A DNA stretch of 43,826 nt. Source: an uncultured Lachnospiraceae bacterium. GTDB taxonomy: Bacteria; Bacillota; Clostridia; Lachnospirales; Lachnospiraceae. Shown here piece by piece: positions 16,127 to 24,435 of the stretch (position 1 is its first letter; every line of letters begins with the position of its first letter). The stretch is taken from NCBI GenBank assembly GCA_946631165.1, contig CAMOZZ010000004.1, positions 1 to 43,826 on the forward strand, given 5' to 3'. Made by a program: the position numbers and the translations under genes. The notes below the pieces were generated by a model. That model searched no databases. It was not told the origin of the DNA and worked only from the letters and a program-made list of their open reading frames with translations.

Positions 16127-17722
16127 ATGGATCTTCTTTCATTTGATTTTCTGCTGTTCCTGCCGGTTTTGACCATCCTCTATTTTGCTGTCCCGAAGAA
16201 GTGCCAGTGGTGGGTGCTTCTCGCTGGCAGCCTTTATTTCTACGGATACACCGGCTGGAACAATCTGATTTATATATTTATCACTGCCGGCTCCTCGTAT
16301 CTCGCCGCCCGGGGGATCGAAGCCCTCCAGCTGCAGCACAAAAAAGAGCTGGCTGAAAAGAAAGCTTCCCTCGACCGGGCCGGCCGCACGGCGCTGAAAG
16401 AGAAATACCAGCGGCGCACCCGTCTTGTCCTTACGCTTACACTGCTGCTGAATTTCGGACTTCTTTCCTATTTTAAATATCTTCACTTCGTGATTGCGCA
16501 GATCAACCGGATCATTGCCGCTTTCGGAAGCACACCGTTTGAAGATACACTGAAGATCATTGCGCCGCTCGGCATCTCTTTCTTCACCTTCCAGACGATG
16601 GGCTATGTCGTGGATGTATACTGGAAAAAAGTCCCCGCGGAGAAGAATTTCTTCCGGATGCTCCTCTTCACGTCGTTCTTCCCGCAGGTGACCCAGGGTC
16701 CCATCAGCGTATGGAGCGATCTCTCTGCGGAGCTGTTCAAGGAGCACGAATTCACCTACCGCAATTTCTCCTGGGGTGCCATGAGAATGATCTGGGGCTT
16801 CTTTAAGAAAGTCGCCCTGGCCAATGCGCTTTCGGCCTACTTCAAACATCTGAGCGGCCATTACCTGGACTATACCGGCATTTCGGCACTGCTCGGCGCT
16901 TTCCTTTACAGCGTCCAGATCTATGCCGATTTCTCCGGCTACATGGATATCGTCTGCGGTTTCTGCGAGATCCTGGATATCCGTCTCACAGAGAACTTCA
17001 TGCGCCCGTACTTCTCCAAATCTGTCGCGGAATACTGGAGACGCTGGCACATCAGCCTCGGAAACTGGTTCAAGACCTACCTCTACTATCCGATCGCGAC
17101 TGCAAAATGGAACCAGAATATCGGCCGTTTTGCGAAGAAGCATTTCGGAAAGACTGTCGGCAGCACGGTTCCTGCCTCCATCTCGCTTGTCGTCGTCTGG
17201 TTCACCACCGGTCTGTGGCACGGCGCATCCTGGGGATATATCGTCTGGGGCGGCCTGAACGGCATGTTCATCATCTTCTCTCTGTGGATGGAGCCGGTCT
17301 ATGACGGCTGGAAGCAGAAACTGAAGATCAATGAGGCTTCGACGCTTTGGCGTGCATTCCAGATCATCCGGACATTTACGCTGCTTACGCTGATCAAGAT
17401 CCTGCCGGAGCTTGGCGGCTTAAGAAAAGGACTTGGTCTCTGGCGGCAGATCTTTACGAACCATGTGATCCCCACCTCGTTCGATATGCTGATCCCCCGC
17501 GCAAGCCGTGATTACGTTGAATTCACAGTCCTCTGCATCGGTACGCTGCTGCTGCTCATCGCCGATCTGATCGGGCGGAAAAAGCCTGCCAGGCAGTGGT
17601 TCTGCGAGCACATTCCCTACCTTCTCCGGATCGTTCTGCTTGCCGCGCTGATCATCATTACCGTCTGGATAGGCAGCCCTTATCTGAAGTCAGCAGGAGG
17701 ATTTATGTATGCAGACTTTTAA
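16127..17722 (+). CDS. MBOAT-family O-acyltransferase (AlgI/DltB-like), C
   Basis: This 531-aa multi-pass membrane protein moves an activated acyl group across the membrane for O-acylation of an envelope polymer. Conserved MBOAT features are PLGISFFTFQTMGYVVDVYW, YADFSGYMDIVCG, EYWRRWHISLGNWF and the catalytic histidine in GLWHGASWG (His365). The ORF track begins at a GTG at 16109, but the ATG at 16127 (MDLLSFDFLLFLPV) has CAAAGGA upstream and fits relatives. The last residues are GGFMYADF, a C-terminal FxYxxF motif. The SGNH gene overlaps by 14 bp. It is clearly diverged from MBOAT-A/B and has no ligase or carrier beside it, so the acyl donor is unknown. Confidence 0.92.
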   Translation: MDLLSFDFLLFLPVLTILYFAVPKKCQWWVLLAGSLYFYGYTGWNNLIYIFITAGSSYLAARGIEALQLQHKKELAEKKASLDRAGRTALKEKYQRRTRLVLTLTLLLNFGLLSYFKYLHFVIAQINRIIAAFGSTPFEDTLKIIAPLGISFFTFQTMGYVVDVYWKKVPAEKNFFRMLLFTSFFPQVTQGPISVWSDLSAELFKEHEFTYRNFSWGAMRMIWGFFKKVALANALSAYFKHLSGHYLDYTGISALLGAFLYSVQIYADFSGYMDIVCGFCEILDIRLTENFMRPYFSKSVAEYWRRWHISLGNWFKTYLYYPIATAKWNQNIGRFAKKHFGKTVGSTVPASISLVVVWFTTGLWHGASWGYIVWGGLNGMFIIFSLWMEPVYDGWKQKLKINEASTLWRAFQIIRTFTLLTLIKILPELGGLRKGLGLWRQIFTNHVIPTSFDMLIPRASRDYVEFTVLCIGTLLLLIADLIGRKKPARQWFCEHIPYLLRIVLLAALIIITVWIGSPYLKSAGGFMYADF

Positions 17723-18776
17723 AAAGACGCTCCGTACGATCATACTTTTTGTTCTGATTTTCACGCTGTTAACGATCTTCCTGTTTGAGATCTTCTTCCG
17801 CTCGGAAGTTCATGTCTATCAGGATATCCGGGAGCGCGCGGAGCTTGCCGGAACGCTGGACACGCTGATCACCGGCGCTTCCTATTCCAAACGCGCGCTG
17901 ATCCCCGATGAAATGGATAAGATCCTGGGGACGAGCACCTACAATCTTTCCGCCTCGGAAATGACCATGCAGGGGCGCTATCAGCTGCTCTATGAAGAGA
18001 TCACCAGAAATCCGGTAAAGACGGTCTATCTGGAAATGTCCATGCACAGTCTCCGGCTGAAGCCGTACATTGATACCCGGGAAGGTGACCTGTATGTCAT
18101 TCCCCGGCTGGACACGCCGAAAAAAAGGCTGCAGTATGCCTTCAGCGCGTTCGATCCGTTAGGCTACGGCTGGCTCTACAGACAGATTCTGATCAGAGCG
18201 GAAAATGATATAGAAGCTTATTTTACCGGCGAATACACGACGGTAAACAAGTTCCAGCAGCGCGGGTATATTCCCTTTGTCGGAAAAGAGGAATATACGA
18301 AGATCAAAAAGAAGCCGAAAGAAAAATATCACACGAAATATCTCATCGCGGACAGATACGAAAAAAACCTCGAGTATCTTTATAAGATCATCGATCTGTG
18401 CAATGAATACGGTGCCCGGCTGGTCATCGTATCCATACCCGTATCGGAATATGCCATCGCGAAATACACGAATATTCAGGACATCCATGATTTCTATCAG
18501 GACATTGCCGATGAAAACGGCGTAACCTATCTGGATTTTAATCTTTGGAAGGATAAGACGTCGTTCAAGTATATGAAAGACAAATACTATCAGAACGCCA
18601 CGCACATGGGAAATAAAGCAGCCGTTGTTTTCACGGAGCAGTTCAGTCTGATCATGAAAGAGTATTTTGACGGAAGGGATATCAGCGATTATTTCTATAC
18701 CGATTATGATACGCTCTGCCGCGACCGCGGATATGTAAATGCGGCCAATAAGGATTCGGATGCCGTACCTGAATAA
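17709..18776 (+). CDS. Membrane-anchored SGNH/DltD-AlgJ-like acyl-transfer partner (SGNH-3)
   Basis: This 355-aa protein is the probable extracytoplasmic acyltransferase partner of the upstream MBOAT. One N-terminal membrane anchor (about 9-30) is followed by an SGNH-like domain with the block-I nucleophile in TGASYSKRA (Ser58) and a block-V-like histidine in NATHMGNKAA (His299). The usual Asp of DxxH is Asn296 here. GGAGG (17696-17700) lies 8 nt before the ATG, inside the MBOAT 3' end, so translation is probably coupled. The SGNH assignment rests on motif and context; overall similarity to named families is not obvious. Confidence 0.75.
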   Translation: MQTFKKTLRTIILFVLIFTLLTIFLFEIFFRSEVHVYQDIRERAELAGTLDTLITGASYSKRALIPDEMDKILGTSTYNLSASEMTMQGRYQLLYEEITRNPVKTVYLEMSMHSLRLKPYIDTREGDLYVIPRLDTPKKRLQYAFSAFDPLGYGWLYRQILIRAENDIEAYFTGEYTTVNKFQQRGYIPFVGKEEYTKIKKKPKEKYHTKYLIADRYEKNLEYLYKIIDLCNEYGARLVIVSIPVSEYAIAKYTNIQDIHDFYQDIADENGVTYLDFNLWKDKTSFKYMKDKYYQNATHMGNKAAVVFTEQFSLIMKEYFDGRDISDYFYTDYDTLCRDRGYVNAANKDSDAVPE

Positions 18777-18788
18777 GGAACAAAGAAA

Positions 18789-18816
18789 AAGCCGGGAGAA
18801 AATCTCCCGGCTTCCT
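18789..18816. terminator. Terminator hairpin between convergent genes
   Basis: AAGCCGGGAGA-aaa-TCTCCCGGCTT is a perfect 11-bp stem. On the minus strand it is followed by TTTTTC, so it mainly serves the S1-domain gene; on the plus strand the tail is a weaker TTCCTT. Confidence 0.85.
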
Positions 18817-18827
18817 TAATCCTGTTC

Positions 18828-19709
18828 TCACAGTTTTACATTCTTCAGCAGATCGCCAAGGCTTGTCGTCGCCTTGCCTGTCTCCTTGTAATTGAAGACT
18901 TCTTCGTCACCATGACGGCGCTCGCCGCGCTCTCTTCTGGGTCTCTCGCTTCTCTCGGGACGCTCGGGTCTCTCGGGTGCTTCCTGAAGAGCCTTCATGG
19001 AAAGGGAAAGCTTGCCGTCCTTGATCGCGATGATCTTGACCTGGACTTTCTGCCCCTTCTGCAGCACATCAGAGGGCTTCTCGACTCTCTTGTAGCTGAT
19101 CTGGGAAACATGGACCAGACCGGATACACCGTTCTCCAGCTCGACAAATGCGCCGTAATCCATCAGGGAATCAACGGTGCCTTCCAGGACATCGCCTACC
19201 TGGCAGGACTCCAGGGCAGCCTTCTTGGCGAGTTTTTCTTTCTGTCTGATCGCATCACGTGCGGAAAGAACAAGTTTCTTTGCAGCACGGTCTGCTGTCA
19301 CAACGATAACGTCAAGTGTCTGGCCGACATACTCTTCCAGATTCTCTACATAACCGGTGGAGATCTTTGATGCGGGGATAAAGCCCCTGACACCGTCTAC
19401 GAAAGCGACAACGCCCGCTTTAACGGCATTCTCGACCTTTACGGGGAACACGGTCTTTTCCTTAAACTGGCTCTCGAAGGTATCCCATACAGGATCGTCC
19501 GTTACCGGTCCCTTCTGCAGGGACTCTTCGAGCGCAGCACCCAGATCTTCCATGGTCTCTGCAGGCTCTGCTGCCTCAGCAACTGCTGCTTCTGCTTCCG
19601 CAGCGGCTTCTTCCGCAGCTTCTGCAAGCGCAGACGGAGCTTCCTGAACTGCTTCAGCGGCAGCTTCTTCTACTGGTGTCACATCGATAACTTCAGTTTC
19701 TTTACACAT
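18828..19709 (-). CDS. S1-domain RNA-binding protein (ribosomal protein S1-like)
   Basis: This 293-aa protein has two S1-like OB folds. The first (about 100-170) includes VFPVKVENAVKAGVVAFVDGVRGFIPASKIS, and the second (about 190-262) is canonical: GDVLEGTVDSLMDYGAFVELENGVSGLVHVSQIS. The N-terminal 80 residues are Ala/Glu-rich low complexity; the C-terminal part is Arg/Glu-rich (ERPERPERSERPRRERG) and ends in a conserved-looking TTSLGDLLKNVKL. The ORF track starts at 19772; the ATG at 19709 (MCKETEVIDV) has GGGAGGA 5 nt upstream. It probably binds mRNA or the 30S subunit. It is unrelated to its envelope neighbours. Confidence 0.88.
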   Translation of the reverse strand: MCKETEVIDVTPVEEAAAEAVQEAPSALAEAAEEAAAEAEAAVAEAAEPAETMEDLGAALEESLQKGPVTDDPVWDTFESQFKEKTVFPVKVENAVKAGVVAFVDGVRGFIPASKISTGYVENLEEYVGQTLDVIVVTADRAAKKLVLSARDAIRQKEKLAKKAALESCQVGDVLEGTVDSLMDYGAFVELENGVSGLVHVSQISYKRVEKPSDVLQKGQKVQVKIIAIKDGKLSLSMKALQEAPERPERPERSERPRRERGERRHGDEEVFNYKETGKATTSLGDLLKNVKL

Positions 19710-19813
19710 TTTCCATCCTCCCGCGTACCGGATTTCCTCCCGAAATATTGGTGCCTGCTTCCTGGAGGTCACCTGGGGGCCTTCAGCACCTTAAAACGTA
19801 CGCATTCCGCTGT

Positions 19814-19842
19814 ATTATACCATCCCCGCATTATATTTTCAA
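19814..19842 (-). promoter_or_regulatory. Promoter of the S1-domain gene
   Basis: On the minus strand, TTGAAA (19837-19842), 17 bp, TATAAT (19814-19819). The leader of about 100 nt to the ATG is GC-rich (GGTGCTGAAGGCCCCCAGG) and could fold, but no known riboswitch was recognised. Confidence 0.75.
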
Positions 19843-19904
19843 TCAGTTTGTTTGAAATTATTCGAATGATTCAGATAAAATGCGTTCTTTTGCACTGCAG
19901 CTGA

Positions 19905-19942
19905 CAGAAGACCGGAAAAGCCCCCGCTCCTCCGGTCTTCTG
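19905..19942 (-). terminator. Hairpin after the carrier-protein gene
   Basis: CAGAAGACCGG and CCGGTCTTCTG form a perfect 11-bp stem with a 16-nt loop, 26 bp past the carrier-protein stop on the minus strand. No clear T-run follows, so it may be a weak terminator or an mRNA-end hairpin. Confidence 0.5.
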
Positions 19943-19968
19943 CACAAATTTTCAGATTCTGATCCGCC

Positions 19969-20199
19969 TCAGCCCTCTTCCTGCAGCTTCGTGATCAGCT
20001 CCCACATGGCTTCGATCGTATTGAAATTGTACGGTTCCAGATCCTCAACATCGATCTCAATGTCAAAATTCTCATTGAACTCGCTTACGATCGTGATAAT
20101 GTCAAAGGAGTCGAGCACCTTATTGTCGATAAGGAGCTTCTCATTTTCAAAATCAACATCCGGTCTTACTCCCTTTAAGATCTGCATCATCTCTTCCAT
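19969..20199 (-). CDS. Acyl/aminoacyl carrier protein (DltC-like)
   Basis: This 76-aa acidic four-helix carrier protein has the phosphopantetheine attachment site at LDSFDIITIV (Ser in DSF; most carriers have DSL). In a Dlt-like pathway the adenylation enzyme loads it and the MBOAT takes the thioester-bound group. AAGGAG precedes the ATG, and the gene starts 13 bp after the GNAT gene. It is the only carrier protein in the window, although there are two adenylation enzymes and three MBOATs, so it is probably shared. It is last in the minus-strand acylation operon. Confidence 0.9.
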   Translation of the reverse strand: MEEMMQILKGVRPDVDFENEKLLIDNKVLDSFDIITIVSEFNENFDIEIDVEDLEPYNFNTIEAMWELITKLQEEG

Positions 20200-20212
20200 T
20201 TCGTAATCTCCT

Positions 20213-21058
20213 TTATTTTAAGATATATTGAATGCTGGATCTTCCGTTTTGTAAAAAGCCCAGCCTTTCATGCATTCTGACAGAGGGGATATTCTGCTCG
20301 TGGATCCAGGTGTAATGTCTTTTTATTCCCTCTGCTCTCAGATGATCGAGCGTAAGCCCCAGCACAAAGCTCCCGAGTCCTTTTCTGTAATAGGAAGGAT
20401 TGGTAACCACATGCCTGCCTTCGGAAACATCCCGTCCCACGATCTCATACAGATAGGTACAGGCAACCGCTCCGTCTCCGCTTATCACGGTAAGCAGCTC
20501 TTCATCCTGACTCAGTTCCAGTGCCAGATCATCTCCGGAAATATCTCCGAAGTCGAGCGACTCCTTCCACAGGCTGATGATCTGCGGTCTGAAATCCGCA
20601 TAACACGCCGTATCATAGCGGAATCCGGATGCTTTCACCGCCTGCTCATCTTCCGCAGTGCAGAAACGCTGCGGCTCCTCTGCGCCGATTCCGATCTCGT
20701 ACTGGAAGCTCTTTCTGTAAAAGCCGAACCCCGCTGCCTTCAGCCTGGCCTCATTGGCGGCAATATACGCATCTCTCGATCCGTTCTGGGACAGTTCCTC
20801 GATAAGCACGGGCTTTTCACAGGAAAAAACAGGGAAGCAGCTTCCTTTTTCAATATAATAATATAGATTATAATAACTGTTCTCGTCAATAAAAATCAGT
20901 ATTCCCTGGTCATAAGACCTGTAATACACCTTCCCGGCGGAAATAAATTTTTCCATACCGGAGGGAAGAAGGAAACAATTCTTATCGATTCCGTTATGCG
21001 TTTTCTTGTTCTCACCAAGAAGCGCCCTGTATTCAGATAGTGATTCTATTTTTTTCAT
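20213..21058 (-). CDS. GNAT-family N-acetyltransferase domain protein
   Basis: This 281-aa protein has a C-terminal GNAT fold. The acetyl-CoA-binding region appears as NPSYYRKGLGSFVLGLTLDHL (about residues 215-240), and the family-typical NIPSVRMHERLGF is near the end. The N-terminal half (about 1-140) has no motif I recognise and may be a second, degenerate GNAT-like domain. It lies 3 bp after the adenylation-enzyme stop and 13 bp before the carrier gene, firmly inside the operon. It may acylate the amino acid, either free or carrier-bound. The substrate is not determinable from the sequence. Confidence 0.8.
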   Translation of the reverse strand: MKKIESLSEYRALLGENKKTHNGIDKNCFLLPSGMEKFISAGKVYYRSYDQGILIFIDENSYYNLYYYIEKGSCFPVFSCEKPVLIEELSQNGSRDAYIAANEARLKAAGFGFYRKSFQYEIGIGAEEPQRFCTAEDEQAVKASGFRYDTACYADFRPQIISLWKESLDFGDISGDDLALELSQDEELLTVISGDGAVACTYLYEIVGRDVSEGRHVVTNPSYYRKGLGSFVLGLTLDHLRAEGIKRHYTWIHEQNIPSVRMHERLGFLQNGRSSIQYILK

Positions 21059-21061
21059 GGC

Positions 21062-22579
21062 TTATCCGTTTAATGAGTCTTCGTAGATCTGCCTCAGAAG
21101 CTTTCTGTCTGTCTTGCCGTTCTTGTTAAGCGGCAGAGTCTCCAGTTTCACAAAGACGGAAGGGATCATATACTTCGGGACCTCTGTTTTCAGTGCGTTG
21201 ATGATCTCCAGATTATCAGGCTCACCGCTGTAACATGCCACGATCTTGTTCCTCACATCATCGAACATACAGCAGACTCTCTGTACGCCGTCAACGGCAC
21301 CTATATACAGTTCGATCTCTTCCAGTTCGATCCGGTGGCCCATATGTTTGATCTGGAAATCCTTGCGTCCCATGAAATAGAACTCATCGTTTTCGGTATG
21401 CAGTGCAAGATCCCCGGTCCGGTACATTCTTTCCGGATAAGCCTCATTGAACGGATTCTGCACGAAAGCCTTTTCCGTGCGTTCCATGTTCCTGTAATAG
21501 CCCAGTGCGAGGCTTGTGCCGGCAACGCAGATCTCTCCGGTCTCTCCCCGTCCTGCGATCGTATTATCCTCTTTCAGGAACATGACCTGCTGGTTCCGGA
21601 ACACCTTTCCCAGAGGAAGTTTTTCCGTATCGGAAAATTCCCTGTCCACCTTGTAATACATGCAGTTATAGGTAACCTCGGTGGGACCGTAAAGATTTAC
21701 ATAGGTAACGTCAGGCAGATATTTCCGCCAGACATTCAGGAGCTTGACAGGCATGACCTCTCCCGAGAACAATACCTTTTTCAGATTGGCAGGCACACGC
21801 TTCTTGAATGCGTTTACGGCAGCGACGATACAAAGCGCGGAAACAGCCCACACCAGGACGCTTACATGATTGTCATCAAGTGCTGCGACCAGTTTCTTCG
21901 GCATCATGAAATATTCCGTGGGAATAATAAATACGCTTGCGCCGAGATAAAGCGCCGAATAAATATCCTTTCCCGAAACATCGAAGTCAAACGGCGCCTG
22001 ATTGCCGAATACGTCCTCCCCGCTGAATCCGAATTCGGATACAAAGATGGGAATGAAATCCATCACCGATCTGTGTGACTTGACCACGCCCTTCGGGACG
22101 CCGGTAGAGCCCGAAGTGCAGATGGCATATACCGGATCATCATCCGTGATCTCTTCCTTCACGCCCGCGATCAGCGGCAGGTCTTTTTCCGCCGTCATAA
22201 GACTGTCGATATCATAAAACGGAAGGCCGTAACTCCCTTTTTCCTCCTCACTCATGATATGGGCGCAGTCGATCACGGCTTCCGGCTGCATCTGATCAAA
22301 GATCCCTTTCACGCGTTCGGGAGGAAGGGCGGAGCCGACCGGCACATAAAAATTCCCGCTCATAAGCACGGCCATAAAAGCCGGTATACAGGTCACATTC
22401 CGCTCAACCATAACGGCAATCGGTCTGCGGCGTACGCCGAGTTCTCTGATCAGGACGGAAGCGCCTCTTTCCGAAGCGTCCAGAAGTCCTGCGTAAGTCA
22501 GTTCTCTTCCATTATCTGCAAATGCTTTTTTTTCAGGAAAGCGTGCAGCAGCGCGTTCCAAATACTCTGTTACTGGCAT
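21062..22579 (-). CDS. DltA-like adenylation enzyme 1 (amino-acid:carrier protein ligase)
   Basis: This 505-aa stand-alone adenylation enzyme activates an amino acid with ATP and loads it on a carrier protein. Motifs: AICTSGSTGVPKG (P-loop, about 152-164), QAPFDFDVS, NLYGPTEVT (about 295-303), YRTGDLA, GRKDFQIKHMGHRIE and the C-terminal catalytic-lysine region PLNKNGKTDRK. It resembles D-alanine:carrier ligase DltA, but the site where DltA has a Cys reported to select D-Ala (LFCGEV) reads LFSGEV (Ser272). The substrate may therefore not be D-alanine. AAGGAG precedes the ATG; MBOAT-A ends 9 bp upstream and the GNAT gene follows 3 bp downstream. Confidence 0.92.
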   Translation of the reverse strand: MPVTEYLERAAARFPEKKAFADNGRELTYAGLLDASERGASVLIRELGVRRRPIAVMVERNVTCIPAFMAVLMSGNFYVPVGSALPPERVKGIFDQMQPEAVIDCAHIMSEEEKGSYGLPFYDIDSLMTAEKDLPLIAGVKEEITDDDPVYAICTSGSTGVPKGVVKSHRSVMDFIPIFVSEFGFSGEDVFGNQAPFDFDVSGKDIYSALYLGASVFIIPTEYFMMPKKLVAALDDNHVSVLVWAVSALCIVAAVNAFKKRVPANLKKVLFSGEVMPVKLLNVWRKYLPDVTYVNLYGPTEVTYNCMYYKVDREFSDTEKLPLGKVFRNQQVMFLKEDNTIAGRGETGEICVAGTSLALGYYRNMERTEKAFVQNPFNEAYPERMYRTGDLALHTENDEFYFMGRKDFQIKHMGHRIELEEIELYIGAVDGVQRVCCMFDDVRNKIVACYSGEPDNLEIINALKTEVPKYMIPSVFVKLETLPLNKNGKTDRKLLRQIYEDSLNG

Positions 22580-22588
22580 GGCGTCTCC

Positions 22589-24175
22589 TTAGAATTGTTC
22601 ATAGATGAATGCGGCACTGTCATAAGACGGTCCGTAAATACCGAATATCAGTACTGCAATGATTGCCCCGTAATAAATGATCCACCTGAATACGATCGGC
22701 TGCGCCGCGATGGTCTCCCTGATCGGCACTTCCTTCTCATGCAGATAGTCCACCGCGAACAGTATGATGATCGCGGTGATCACCAGGATCCAGTTCGCAT
22801 TGTCAAGCCCCAGGCTCTTAAGCGTTCCCTGGGTCAGGAAGGAAAGATCCCACCATTTCACTGTCATCGCGGTCATCATCGACAGTGCCTGATGCACGCC
22901 TTTGGCCCTCGCGAAGAACAGCCCTATGGATCTTATGATGAATGTCCTGATCACCTGGAAGACCGTCCAGCTGATCTTTCCTTCCACACCGGTCACCGCG
23001 CGCATCTTCGCGTACACGTCCGTAAGCAGGATTCCCGTCATGATGAAACAGCCGTTCCAGACACCGTATACGATATATTTCCATTCGGATCCGTGCCAGA
23101 ATCCGACCAGGAAATAGACAACGAACATCGACAGGAACGCCGGGATCTTTTTGCCTATGTAATTGCCCGCGATCTTTCTGGTCACCCTGGATACGCCCGC
23201 GAAGGACTTGGACAGTGACAGCGGATAAAAGATGTAATCCTTCATCCATGCGCCGAGCGTGATATGCCAGCGCCGCCAGAAGTCTTCAATGGAATTGGAG
23301 AAGTACGGCTGTCTGAAGTTCAGCTCGATTTCTATGCCCAGGATCTGCGAGACGCCTCTGGCGATCTCCATGCCGCCGGAAAAGTCCGCGTAGACCTGGA
23401 GCCCGTATCCCGCGACGGCCAGGAACATGATCAGTCCCGTATAGTTCCCGCTGTGATTGAACACATACTCTACCGGCACCGCCAGCCTGTCCGCTATGAT
23501 GGTCTTCTTCATAAAGCCCCACAGGATCAGCTGGGCGCCGAATGCCATCCGCTTATAATCAAAGCTGTGGCTCTCGTAGAGCTGGTTCGCCAGGTGTCTG
23601 TATCTCGCAAAGGGACCCTGGACGATCTGCGGGAAGTAGGACATGAACAGCATGAATTTGGCAAGGTTCGTATCCGGCCTGATCTTGCCTCTGTAAATAT
23701 CGATCATATACGCCATCGCCTGCAGTGTATAGAACGATATGCCGAGCGGCAGCAGGAGATGGAGTTTGGGGAATGTCCAGCCGAAATGCTTCAGGATAAT
23801 GTTGGCATTCCCGGCGAAAAAGTTGAAATACTTCAGGAACAGCAGCATGCCCAGATCAAAGGCCACGCCGATCCAGAGAACGTGCAGGGTCTTCTTCTTG
23901 TTCTTCGATCTGGCTTCTTTTTTTGCTTTGCCTGCAAGCCCCGCCGCCTCGATGGCTGCGTTTCCCGCATCCTGCATGGCGCCGATCTTCCGGCCGACCA
24001 TGAAGGTCACAAAGGTAGTGGCAAAAAGGAGCAGGATCAGCCATTCGCTGTTCAGGAAATAGAAGAAATAGCTCGCGGCCAGCAGTACGATCCACTGGAA
24101 CCGCTTCGGCACCAGGAAATAGACAAGCGCCACCGCTGCTATGAATATAATGAACGGAAAGGAAACAAACGTCAT
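22589..24175 (-). CDS. MBOAT-family acyltransferase A (DltB-like), duplicated copy
   Basis: This 528-aa DltB/AlgI-like membrane O-acyltransferase has LLPLGISFYTLQAMAYMIDIYRG, YADFSGGMEIARG, DFWRRWHITLGAWM and the catalytic His361 in GFWHGSEW. It ends in FIYEQF, the FxYxxF acyl-relay motif. Its protein is identical to that of MBOAT-B (25897-27483); only the Gln codon within FIYEQF (CAA here, CAG in B) and the stop (TAA versus TAG) differ. The start overlaps the SGNH-1 stop by 4 bp (ATGA), and adenylation enzyme 1 follows 9 bp after the stop. Confidence 0.94.
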   Translation of the reverse strand: MTFVSFPFIIFIAAVALVYFLVPKRFQWIVLLAASYFFYFLNSEWLILLLFATTFVTFMVGRKIGAMQDAGNAAIEAAGLAGKAKKEARSKNKKKTLHVLWIGVAFDLGMLLFLKYFNFFAGNANIILKHFGWTFPKLHLLLPLGISFYTLQAMAYMIDIYRGKIRPDTNLAKFMLFMSYFPQIVQGPFARYRHLANQLYESHSFDYKRMAFGAQLILWGFMKKTIIADRLAVPVEYVFNHSGNYTGLIMFLAVAGYGLQVYADFSGGMEIARGVSQILGIEIELNFRQPYFSNSIEDFWRRWHITLGAWMKDYIFYPLSLSKSFAGVSRVTRKIAGNYIGKKIPAFLSMFVVYFLVGFWHGSEWKYIVYGVWNGCFIMTGILLTDVYAKMRAVTGVEGKISWTVFQVIRTFIIRSIGLFFARAKGVHQALSMMTAMTVKWWDLSFLTQGTLKSLGLDNANWILVITAIIILFAVDYLHEKEVPIRETIAAQPIVFRWIIYYGAIIAVLIFGIYGPSYDSAAFIYEQF

Positions 24176-24435
24176 TCTGCCCTTACTCCCTCTTTATCGT
24201 AATCACTGTATACCGTATCTCCGCCTGAACCCTTGCAGGCTGCGCGCACTGTATAGATCTCAGGCTGGTCCGTTTCGGCGTCCGTATAGGTGCAGCCGTC
24301 TTTTACCACAGCGACCTTTGAGTATTTCCCGCCTTCCGCTTTCTTGTATACCACATAGCTTTCCGCGCCGTCTACACTGCTCCAGGCAAGCTCCCTGCTT
24401 CCGTCTTCACGGATGCTGACGCCCAGAAGGACCGG
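22596..24435. repeat. 1.84-kb direct repeat, copy A
   Basis: Copy A covers all of MBOAT-A except its last two codons, plus the final ~87 codons of SGNH-1. The other copy is 25904-27743 (offset 3308 bp). I saw no mismatch inside, and shadow ORFs in several frames are identical too. The first differences are at 22595 and 24436. No transposase or terminal inverted repeat was seen. Confidence 0.93.

Noticed and set aside
19710-19800. Riboswitch in the S1-gene leader
   Set aside because: The GC-rich leader can pair partly, but it matches no known class and shows no terminator or sequestered ribosome binding site.
22259-24202. Plus-strand ORFs duplicated at 25747-27510
   Set aside because: They are antisense shadows of MBOAT-A and MBOAT-B and are duplicated only because the DNA is.
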